Shown here: positions 27,005-39,000 of the stretch, piece after piece
Layout of the letters: each line of letters opens with the position of its first letter
How positions within the stretch are numbered: position 1 is the stretch's first letter
Assembly (NCBI RefSeq): GCF_023343835.1
Contig: NC_064438.1
Location: 15,605,077 to 15,669,076, forward strand
DNA length: 64,000 bases
Direction: 5' to 3'
DNA from: Lagopus muta
Taxonomy: Eukaryota > Chordata > Aves > Galliformes > Phasianidae
Notes under the pieces: generated by a model
Database searches by the model: none
The model's input: the letters and a program-made list of their open reading frames with translations, nothing else
Told to the model about the DNA's origin: nothing
Made by a program: the position numbers and the translations under genes

Positions 27005-27086
27005 TTATGTGCAGCACCCTTTCCTCCTGACATCTTCCAGCTGCAGGGCATTCTCCCTCTGCCTGTCTTCTTGTGCTGTCAGCAAC
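27005..27086 (-). CDS. CRACR2B: CRACR2B last coding exon, C-terminal di-cysteine
   Basis: The acceptor is GTGCTGCTTGTTCCAG. The exon has 82 coding bp, phase 2 in, and ends in TAA at 27007-27005. It encodes [20 protein letters not shown] and then RKGCCT. The QEDxxRE block parallels CRACR2A, and the end (CC plus one residue) parallels the CRACR2A terminus, so it is a likely Rab-type prenylation site. Confidence 0.93.
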
Positions 27087-30000
27087 CTGGAACAAGCAGC
27101 ACAGATCAAGAACAAAAGTGAACTACTCAACTCTTCCTGCAGTGGCATCTGACTGTGCCCTTTGCTCTCCCATCAGCAAGGGCTGTTTAGGATTGTAAAA
27201 AGCGACTGGGCTGTGTCTGGGAGCTGGACAAGGTAAACCACACAGAAAACGAGCATGAATTTCCAAGGAAACAGAAAGGAACTGAACATGGACAAGAGGG
27301 GGCAGCATGGTGTAGTCAGAACACCGGATTGAACAAGTGGCATGTAACTTGTTTCCAAGCTCCTGCACTGATGGTAGAATCTCAGGCTGCTCACTTCACT
27401 TCTCTGGGCAGCACCTGGCAGCAGCATAGTAATAAAATATGCTGAAAGCATGTGCTATGGGAGGCAAGATTTATCTACTTAAATCATCACAGTTAATAAA
27501 CATTTAAGTCCTGCTGTGAGCTTAACAGAGGTGATACAGCAGGAGGGGAAGGGATAAAGGAAAACAAAAGGGTATTTTTCTTACAGGACTTCAAAGACTT
27601 TAAAAAAAAATAAATATGCAAGTTCTTTTGAAAAAACTAAAGATCGCAATGCAAACTTCCTTCAGCTTTATAATGTGCTTTCTCCTTCCTTGTCCTTAGT
27701 AATAAAAACACTACTTCCAAAACATCACATTCTGTATGGATGAACCACTCCCTAGAGATGCATGTAGATTTCATACTGAAAATGCCAACTTAGAATTTGG
27801 GATAGCACACCAAGTTAAATTTGGGATATCACACAAAGTTTTGTGATGAAATATTCAATTTAAACTCTTGATCTTTCAGCAGCCAGCTCTGCCAGAGGAA
27901 GATCTGCGTGTTGTGACATCCAGTCTATGCTTGGTACTCTAGCCACAGAAGACAGAAGGCCCCTGGAGTCAGTGGGGAAGAAGCTATTGCTCCATGTCTT
28001 TTTACTGACACACCAGAAAGTCAGCCTCTGACAGCACTTCTTCTTGCCCATTCCCTAGAAGTGCCCACCAGCGATCTACAGCTGGGGAAATACCCCAGAA
28101 TGACTGTTCCCATCACTAACCTGGCCATGTGCAGCATGGGCTCCATGATGTTGTAGCCAGTCATAGCGCTGCACTCATAGAAGACAGCCTTGTATTCCTG
28201 CCGAAGAACACAGCAAGCACCAATGTCAGCTGCCAACTCTCCCCCAGCATTCATCCACACCTCTGGGCACTGACCCACCTTGCCACCAGAAACTCTGCTG
28301 GCAGCACATGGGGCCAGCAATGTAGCTGCTACTGCTGTACCCACCTTGCCAGAACATGAGACACATTTTCAGCTACTGAAGGCCCAGACAGAGTGTCCGG
28401 AAGGTAACAAGTGGGAGGTGTTTAGGAAGAAACACCATCCCTTTGGGATAAGTGGACTGCCTTACCTTTGTAGTGCAAAGTCCAAAAGATGGGGAAAAGC
28501 TCTGAAACCCTGTTTGTCCCCTTCCACACAGGGCCCCCGGGGATGAGAGGATAAAGGTAGCAGCAGGCACACAAATAGAGGCGGCAAGGGAGAAGGCAGA
28601 GCAGGTACCAGAGGAACATTGGTACGTGTTTGTATCAGAGTGAGGGAAGGTACCATACTGGGACATGGCTTCAAGAAGTGCTCTCCACCAGTCCAGCTCA
28701 CAGCTGGAGGGAGGAGCTGTAGAGCAAATGGAGCAGGAGAGCACAGTGGCACACCTTCGCCAGCCTTTCTCCCTCCACCTTGGGTACACTCCGAGTCTCT
28801 CTCCCTGTGGTATCCATTTTATTTCCAAGCAGAAAAACCACAGCTCCATCCTCAATGCCCTCCTGCAAAAGAAACAGAGCAAAACACCCTAGAGACTCAG
28901 CTGAGGGATAGAAATATCTTGGAGCAGGTCCTGCTACAGATCACACAAAAAAAGAGCACTACCACTGACTTCAGTGGCAGCAGAATTAGGGCTCCTGAAG
29001 GATCTGCCAAAGAATGCCTTTTAAGCTCACTAAAGGGCCATTCCTCAAGCAGCCCCAGGGATTTGTGGAAGGAAACTTAAACCATGGGGATATATTTCAA
29101 GTGGTTGGTGTGTACAGCTGGGATGCTGAGAGAGGAAAGGCCGGGAAGAAGTTCTTCTCTGGGAAATAAGAAGACAAAAGAAAAGTCCAACAGTTTAATG
29201 GGACAAACTACATTGAAGACTAGACAGGACTTCTTCAGTTAAAACTTTTTTGGTGTGTATGTGATACTGTTCACCTGATGTGCTATCCTAAACTCAACCA
29301 TCGCTTTCTGAAAAGCGCTGTAAGTGGCTAAGCAGCTTTCAATGCTGACATAGGGTCTCTGTACTGTCATCCCTAGGCAACTCCTGGAGCCCATTATCTT
29401 AGCTGAAACTTCCCCTCTGTTCCACTAGAGCATCATCACAGTAAGACTGCAGAATAAGGTTCCAAATTTGACTGTTCTGGAGGAATTACAGTGCCAGAAC
29501 AGCTGAGGTTTCAAAGAAAGAAAAATTCTAAGATGAGAGAAATGAAAGATGAAAGATTATTAAAGTTATAGATTTGGGGGTGCTTTGTTTTTTGTGTGTA
29601 TGCTCAGTTTAACCCTCCTGAAAGGAGCCTGATTTCCAGAGGCTAGTTTTGAAAAATCTTAACCTTCAATCTTTTAAAGTCTAGAGAAACAGACAAGCTT
29701 TTTTTCCTTGCCCAGCAGGTCTGTGAAATTTACAGCACTAGAAACCTCTAACCTATTATTATAGGTGCTTATTATTTCAATTTAGGATGTGCTTTTTGAC
29801 ACTCAACACGATCTCAAAGCAAAGCCATTCTTGACACTTTCCCTACAACTCTGAACCACCTGTACACGGCATATTTAAATGATATGGAGGTATTTTAGTC
29901 TCAGACACAAGCCACAGAAAAATGGTTTTTGTTTAGAATTTGGAAATAAAAAAAGCAGGGGAAATTACTGTAATATTGATAGACAGTCAACAAAGGAAAA

Positions 30001-33000
30001 TGAACAAACAAACATCAACTGTTGAAGTTACAACAAAAAAAAAAAGCAAGCTATTTCTAGTATCAGCTATCTCCAGTTTAAGCTGTTTCTAGAGTGTCAT
30101 CTAGAATATTCAAAAGGAGTCAGGATGCGATTGTGTGAAGTGCTGTACATTCTGCAGAACTGAGCTGAGATGCACCAGGGCCGAATATCTTCCCTGCAAA
30201 CAGACTAAATAGATCAGGACATTTCCTCACCTGAGCATAGGTGCAACGGCTGCTGTTTGGAGATGCTGCCAACACAACCAGCTACTTCCACATACCCTGT
30301 TTTGTCTTGTTCCACTACTTTCTGCTATAAAACATCCCTCCTCATTTAATGGGCTGCCATCATACCCTCAACAAACCCCTGTTCCATACACACTACCACA
30401 GGCAGTACTATAACATCTGCTTTGTGCATCCATCTTCACAAGGACCTCCTGAGGCCTCCAGGAACATTGCTCCCAGACAGACTGTTGCAGCGAGACCAGA
30501 GCAAGGCACAGGCAGCTCTGCCAGCAATAGAAAGCCGAAGGCCCACTCTCACCTGGACGCTGCTCATCCAGTTGCGCACTGCCATGAAGGAGCACTCGGC
30601 CGTAATGTCGTACATCACCAGAATCCCATCTGCCTTCCGGAAATACTGCTTGGTGATACTCCGGAACCTGAGCCCCAACAAAACCAAAGGCACTCTCAGA
30701 ACCACGATGGTGTAATGACATGAAGCAGAACATGATCATCTGGCTGCTAGTGCTCCCTGCAAGGCCTGGCAGCCCCTGTGCGTGAGATGCATCCCTTGGA
30801 GCTGGCGTACAGACTGATGACAATTCAGTTAAAACCCTGAGCTTTTCAGAGTCCATCTGTGCAGCAGGCCAGGCAGCCATGAGTAAGGAGCGTTTCCAAA
30901 CACATGGTGCTGAGAAAGCAGGACCTTTCTAAGTCAGGAGGAAAGAAGCACTGAATAGCCTGCTTAGGTGAAGTAGAAAAAGGTAACGTCTGTAAAAAAG
31001 GAAATGGATGGAAAAAAACATGAGCTTTCTTCTACAGTATGGAAGAATCTACAAATTAAGCAGTAGCATAGAATAAACTAGGTGCGTAATGTCTGCCTCA
31101 ATGCTGCTAAAACTGCAATTAAGATCTCAGCATCAATACAGTCCACTCCCAATTTTAAATCTATAAAGCAATTCTGTCATACATAAATTCAGATGCTAGA
31201 AACAATTTCCAGGTGAAACTCCCACCAGACATCTACACTGTCCTGTGGGTTCCTGCTGGAACTACAGACTTGTATTTTGGGAATAAATTCCAATTTAAAA
31301 CAAACAAAAAAATGCTTAAAACCACTAAGCAGTTTGTCGTAAGGCCATGTCGTCATATTGCCTGCAAACTGATGGAAATAAATACAGCATCAGTACCAAG
31401 ATCTCACTAGACAGCTGTGAATTTCCACCCTGCATAGGCTAACAAGCTCTCCTATTAAGAGCCAAGAGAACCTGCAGCTAGTAGTGACCCTCCTGAACTC
31501 TTCAGCTGATTGCCTGAAGCCTGTGCTGTCTCACTACACACAGAGCGTGCCATTCTGGCAGCTACTCCAACTGACAAAGCACAGACTGTATCCTTGGCAG
31601 TCAGGATACACCTCTGGAAATACAGGACATGCCACATGCTCCAGAAAAGAATGTCAAATATAGCATGAGCCGGACTCAGGGGAATCACTAAGGAGTTCTC
31701 CCCTGCACAAGAAGATCCTCTATCTGATATAGGATATTCAGTTGTACACATCCAGTTAGAAGTAATTCAAATCTCTCTAGAAGTAAGAAAAGTTTCGGTT
31801 TCTTCCTACTCAGCATCAGCACTGAGCCAAGTTCTTTCTTCCAAGTACACATCTAAGACCTGCTACTATTTCAGAGGCATACTGTCCTTCTGCAGAGATA
31901 AATATAGTGAGTTTGGCCTCTAATGCAGCCTAGTGTCAAAGAAGTGTCTCATTTAATGTCATGAAAACTTCCTGATTGGCTACAGCACTAAAAACACAAC
32001 AGAATAGTCTTTTGAAACAGAAATCATGATTTCTCCAGTATGAACTTGGAATTTGGAAGAGTTTGCCTTGCAATGCTACTTTGTGCATTTCCCAAAAGTC
32101 TGTATGATCTAGCTGACTGCGGCAGCATCCCTACTTTCTTGGCACAGTGCAGGATTTTAATATTCCCATGACTTCAGCTGCCTCCTCAAGGCTTGGTCCC
32201 ATACCATATTTAGCATTAAATACCTTATACTTATTTTTGCCAGGCTCTGTGGTTAACAACCTCCTAGAAAATGCCTCTGAACCTAAGCTTAAAGTACATT
32301 ATAAATGAAGTATAAATTACATGAGGTTGTGCGTGGGCATTTCATTTCTAGTAGTGCTGTAGATGAATATTAAATGTGTCCTCTGCTACTCTGAACTTCT
32401 CCAACAGTACTGACGACAATATCTTGCGATGGCCCATGTTTTTGAAACTGGAGAATTTCAAATGAGGAGCCACCACCAAAAATTACATTGCCCCTTTGCC
32501 AAGAATTATCACTTCCACGAGTCTATCAGCAGAAATATATCCAAGCGCATGCACTCCTTGCTCCGTCCTTCTCTTTCTTACACTGAGCCTAGCAGCAGGA
32601 AATCCTCACATAATTGTTTACCTTTCTTGTCCAGCTGTATCCCACAGCTGTAATGCAACTTGAATGTTGTCCACCATCAGACTCTTCACCTGGTAATCAA
32701 TACCTGTCAGGGAGGTAACAAGAACAAGATCAACACTATTGCAGGGAAACTGCCAGATTGACTCAAAGCTGAAAGAGGCACCACCTTAACAGAACTGCAG
32801 GAGTTGGAAGGGACCTCAAGAGATCATCAAGACCAACCTTCTGCTAAAGTAGGTACCCTACAACAGATCACACAGGTAGGCATCCAGACAGGTCTTGAAT
32901 ATTTCCATAGAAGGAAACTCCACAACTTCTCTGGGCAACCTGTTCCAGTGCTCTGTCACCCTTACTGTGAAGAAGTTCTTCTGTGTGTTTGCATGAAACC

Positions 33001-36000
33001 CTATGTTCAAGTTTTAGGCCATTACTCCTTATCCTATTGCTATGCACCACTGAGAGGAGCCTGGACTCATCCGTTTGTCTCCCATCTGATATTTATAGAC
33101 ATTTATCAGATCCCCCATCAGTCTTCTTTTCTCCAGGCTGAACAGACCCAGGTTACTCAGCCTTCCTTTGTAAGGGAAGGATAAAGGGCTCCAGGCCCTT
33201 TATCACCTTTGTGATCCTCCACTGGACTCCTTCTAGGAAATGCTTGTCTTTTTTGAACGGGGGAGTCCAGAACTGGACACAGTGCTCCAAATGTGGCCTC
33301 ACCAGGGTCAAGTAGAAGGGGAGGATCACCTCCTCAACCTTCACTCAGGTTGTTAAGAGCTAGAAGATGTCTGGGCTAACGTGACAGGAAAGAAAACAGA
33401 AACAACCCCTTCCAGACCAAATTCCTCATCCTTCTCAGTCAGATTAGTTTAGAACCCTATTTCTTACCGATAGTTGCATTGAGATCAGCCAAGAACCTGT
33501 CATAGCAGAAGCGATGGATGAAGGAACTCTTACCAACACCAGAGTTCCCCACAAACACAACTTTGAAGATACGATCGGGGGAACAACTGGCAGGTTCCAG
33601 CACCTGGAGCTACAATGGAAGAGAGAGATGCAGTTTATAAAAGCCCAGGCACAGACTGTGGTTTGATTTAGGTATTAAATCACACACACACACAAAAAAA
33701 AACAACCATGAAATATACTACAAATCTATGGAGCTGCAGTTACATGGGAAAAGCCCCCACTAGCAGGTGTTTGAGGCTGTACACTAGGTACTCAGACTCA
33801 CCCTGCTTTCAGTACCAACTGGCTGTCCTCTAGGAGATAGTGGAGCATCATCCAACCCATCTGCATTTCTTCTACAGTCAGCATCACTCTTCAAAGCCAT
33901 CTTCAGCTTCTCAGCATCTGCTCCCACTGACCACTTCTCTTGGTCTCTGTTCTTCTCTCCAAAGTCCGTGCTGCCTCTTTCGCCTGTCTTCAGCCACATC
34001 CCGTTGCCTGAGAAGTATCTGCAGTTCTTCCTGTTGGGTTCTTCCACTGCCATATCCATAGGGAAGGTGACAGGAAGGTCCGCAGAGGCCAATTGTCTGT
34101 ATTGAAGCCCACAGGCACCACAGTGGGATTTGGAAGCAGGGGAGAAGGAGGAGGGGGTTGCAAATTCCCAGAACACCCAGCATGATTCAGTTAGTGCATA
34201 CGCAACACTTGCAGGAACGTTACCTCATGCACTTGCTCCCTGTGACTAAGGTATCAACAACACCTCTGGGAGAAAAAAGCTCCCTGGAGCTATGCTGTGC
34301 TCATGTGCTGACATGTATTTCATTCATTTTAACAGAAATTTCCCACCTTCTAGATTTTTCAAGGATTCTTTTCAACCCACTTTGCCAGTACTGAAAAATG
34401 AGGCAAAGTATACAAAGGTGGCAACAGAAGAAAAAAAAAAAAAAGATTTAAAAATACAATACTAAAATAAATAACAAAAGTTTGCAGGTTAGTGAAAAAG
34501 GTTTTTGCTGCAGGAAGGAGAGTGAGGGCTGTCTGATTACCCTTAGGACGCCGCATGCAGCAAGCATGCATGTTACTGCCCTCTGCTGACGGTCTTGGCT
34601 GCCACAGGTGTACAAACTGCAGCGAGCTCGGGGCGCTCGAGCAGACCACACGAACAAGGCTGCCGTACACGGTAAGTGGAGGAACGGACTTCAAAAGACA
34701 GCTAGAATAGCAAATTCAACTGCGATCATTACTAAGGAGCAAGGAATTGTCTTTGCTCTGCCTTGGCTTTCTGTGGTTAAAGAAGAGAGTGAGAAGACTC
34801 ACAACTCAAAGGTTTTATCCATCAGAGACCTCCAACGCTTTTGCTGGTCACCAGATTCCATTTGGAAGGAGAGAGCAAAGGCTTACTGCAGTTCATCTGC
34901 ACAGAGGCAGCACATCCCACCTCTCTATGCAAATTTCTCCCCTTGCTACAGAGCAGGAATCAAGGCAACAACTCTCGCACCAAGGCTGCAAGATTCACCT
35001 GCTGCCGAGTCTGCACTTTTTTCTGTTAGACGGCGCTCACATCCCTGGCCATCCTCCCTGCCCCTGCCCCACATGCCAGGCCAGAGCTGGCCAGCTGGGA
35101 CCTCTCCCTGTGTAGCACAGACAGACACATCCTCCTGGGCTCAGGCTCTGGGGATCAGTCCCCATCTCCCAGGGCCAGCAGAATTAGCTGCAACAAGGGG
35201 CTGAAGCTCAAAAGCCTCTTTAGGGAAGAGAACAAAAAAAAGGGGGATACAAATACAAGACTTTCTGAAGTGATCCCAGCTGTAATGCAACTTATTCATG
35301 TGACTCAAGCTACGTGGTATGACAGCACTGAGACAGAGAGAGAATCAACAAATACTCTCCTGCCAGACTTCTCTTATTACTAAGCCATTCTATTTGGTTT
35401 GTGCCAACAGCCACTAACAGCATCTTTGCAACAGATAGCTTGGTCAGTAGCTGGCCTCTCTGAGGAACAGGCTTTTGGCCAATACAGGCATGCATGGCAC
35501 ATAGTTCACAAGGGCCAACGCTTAATGCCAGCACAGCTGAGGCAAGCACGCATAGGTGGCTGCTGAAAACACCACACTGTCTGCACATAGACTGGCAAAA
35601 AAAAAGGCATAGACCACACAGACAAGGCTGTCTGTCCCAGCTGGCCAGAAGGCCTGGTGTGTCAGGTGAGCATTTGCAGAGGTATGGAGGCAGATGGGCA
35701 GGACAGAGCCACCTGGAGCTGGGCTTTCTCCTCAGGGCTTTCAGCTGCTGGAGAGAACACCAGCCTTGTGCAAGTCCTGCCCTCTCCCATGCCCCAGGGA
35801 CACAAGGTCTGGCATGAGGCACCAACAGACAGGGTTTCTGCCTGAGGAGGAACAGCACGTTCAGGAGATGATCCAGGCATTTTAACAGAACTGCCTGGCT
35901 CAGAGGCAGCCTGCTTGCCTCCTTTCCCACAGACATTTCTAGATGAGGGCCAGCACCACAGGAAAGCTCACCAAAAGCAGTATCCTTAGTTTCATGCTGA

Positions 36001-39000
36001 GCCCACACCACCTCGTGCCAAGTTGAGCTTTATCTCCCCCATGTTCCCACAGACAGACAGATAGCACTGAGGCGTGGAACCAGACAAGGGACACAGTTTG
36101 ACTGACAGTTTTCCAGCGGGCACAGAATGACACCACGGACACAACACAGATGCCCATCTGACCGTTTGAACGGCTTGTCGTCCAGCAGGTAACTGCCTAG
36201 CACTGACCCTTTCTTCAAGAGGGGCTTTTTGCTCTGAGGTGCCTGGAAGTTGAAAAGAGAAGGGTTGAAGAATGTCAATATGGCCCAGGAATCTGGCCAG
36301 CCCCAGTTCAACGTGCATTGAGAGCGCAGGGCTGGAGCCACACAAGTAAGGCTCAGAGGCAAGCACAGGATTTGCTCTTCTCAGTTCAGCTCATTTAGCT
36401 GATGGAAGAAAGCACCACTGACACTCCTTTCCCCTTTGCAACAAAGCCCTTTAATAATGCTGGTGACCCAAACTGTAGCCCTCCTCTGTCAGCCACAGCT
36501 TTTATTTCTATAGCTTGTTTGCTACTGAGATTCACAGCTGATACTCTTTCCCCACCGTTTTTTATTATGATGATGTTATGTGAGACAGAGTGAATCTCTC
36601 CTCTTCTGGTACTCACCCATAGCTGCACATACACCAAAGGGAAGAAAGGAGACTGTTCTGCAACAGGCAATGTACAGGCTCTGCTTTACACGTACATCCT
36701 CCCCATGCCTTCCTCCTACTTACCTCCCCACACTTCTTCCAGCCGGCGCTTACCAGCTTCCCAAAGAAGCATAAGGAGCAACAACTCCCTCACAACACTG
36801 CTCCTCTAGATACAGCAGCTTTGTCTCAAAGACAACAAGTTTTCTGAGACCATACAGAAAAGCCTGTGGCAGAGTGGCAGCTGACCCACTAGCTCTCCTA
36901 AATCCATGCCAAAGCCTAGTCCCCTCTCTCACATACAAGCTGGTTAACTGCTCCTGCCCTCCAAAAAACACAAAGTAAGAGACAGTGTGGCAAGGTGCCC
37001 ACTATCCAGCACTGGGAGAAGGGAGATGTACTCACTCTGGGAGTCCAAACATTTCTGACATGTCCACACAAGTTATTTCTAGGAGTAAAGGTGGGGAAAA
37101 ATGAGGAGTCCAGCCTTCTAGGCCTGCCTCCAACAGCAGTTCTGAACCTACCAAACAGCTTCAGGCAGCTCCTGACAGGTCTGCCTTCATGCTGCCCACA
37201 GCCCAGGGGAGGACTATGAAGATTATTTCTTAAATAACCTCAGTTTCCCTTCAAAAGACAGAAAATTAAGAAGATGCTCTGTGGGTCAGAACCCCCACAA
37301 CAGCTTTACACAATGCAATCCACCAAGAAGAGATACTCTGGATTCCACAGTAGGCCTCGATCAACTGGGAGTGGGAGCTTAAAGGAAAAAAAAATGTTAT
37401 ATATTAAGCTGGTAAAGCTTCAGCCACAGAAGTAATCTAGCTCACAGAGCCCCTGTCCATCAATTTCATTTCTAGAATATGGGAAAAGGAATCAATTTAA
37501 AACCAGCTGGAAAAGCCACACACCTCAAGCATCATACAGACAACAAGCAAGTGACCTTGCTGGATGTACACGGTGCTGCCCAGGGCTGAGATGTTGTAGG
37601 AGGCTCACAACTGCAGACCACAAATCTTCCAAAACAAAAGAACCCCAACTCCATAGTGACCTTTGGTCAACATCAGTATCAGGACTACGTATGGACCAGC
37701 CAACCAATGGTTCTCTAGCAGAGATGGGAGAAGAAGCTTTCAGGGTTTGTGCTTAGACCAGCAGGTTCCCTCAAAAGTGCCTACTCTAGACCCACAGAAA
37801 CAAGGAAACATGTTACAGCCCACTGGATATTCAGCAGAGTCGCAACCCTCAGGCCACCTATGGAGCAAAGGGACTCCCAGGCAATCTGCTACTGCGCCAC
37901 CTACTGAGAGAGGAAGCAGCCTGCAGGGTACATACCTGGGAATAAAGGAGAAACAACGGGGTGCATTTTGCCATTGGTTCTGCCACGCTTTATTGGCCTG
38001 CCAGGTTTATGGAACGTTTGACTTTTCATAGCGATGGTATAGGGACAGACATAACGTTGCAGCTGTACAACACATAATGACAAGGATTCCACAGCAAGAA
38101 CAGCATGTATGCAAGCATTTTGGATGGGACAGAAAATACAAGCATCTTCTGGTTTATCGGTGAAATACAAATACATGTTCAGCGTAATCAAAGTTCCCAA
38201 ACACTCTTCACAATGAGCAGACACGAAATTTGCTCATCGAGGGCAAGACCTCTATCAAATTGCAGCACACGAGGATAACTCCATAGCCAGATGGGTGCAA
38301 AATGGAACACCCCAAAGCAGTTTGCACGCAAGCAGGAATAGCCACATGTTGCTATGTGTGACTGAGCCACCAGGGCAAAGGTGTGCCCCATGGCACGAGG
38401 CCAGGTCTGCCCACCTAGGCAAGGCCAGAAGCTCTTACGAAGAGCAAGGCTCAATAGCTGTGCACTGAGAAGTGCAAAGGAGCAGCAGCTGGCTTGCTGT
38501 CAGCCACATGCAACCCAACTCGTCCTTCCAACCATTTCAGTCTTTGCTATGAAAGAACCACTGTTTGTCACAACTTCATTTCACAGAAATAACACAACCC
38601 TTCCCAACATGAATGGAGAATATTAAGGCCTTAGGTTTCCTTTTAGCTTGTGAAAGCACTGATACTGTCTGCCAGACATCACGTTACCCATTAGGGATAC
38701 AGAGCAGAAGGCTGGACTCTCCTCTTTTCTGCTGTAGGAAGGATTGCTATTTCCTCTCCCTCTAACAGCAGGACAGTATGAACAGCAGATCTTCTGCAGG
38801 TACGTAGCTTTCCTAAAGACTGAAATAAGAACAGCCAGCGAGATGCCCTAGCTGACAAAAGAAAAAAATCTTATTCCAGTGCAGGCCTCGTCTGCCCAAC
38901 ATTATGCTGTCAGATCAGCAAGGTGGTAGCAGGAGCTCAACCTGCTGCTTGATCCCTAGTGCCAGCACAGGAAAGAGAAAGGAGAAAGTGGCTCCTCTAT

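Noticed and set aside
28021..28051. MGKKKCC sequence after a TAG acceptor, looking like a Rab prenylated C-terminus
   Set aside because: The frame runs on past the CC for more than 50 residues, the intron would be only 78 bp and the phase does not fit the ECSA exon. The exon at 27005-27086 fits in phase, matches the family (QEDRQRE) and ends properly in CCT.
33153..33344. 63-codon minus-strand frame resembling reverse transcriptase
   Set aside because: It is the decayed ORF2 tail of a truncated CR1 element, not a gene.
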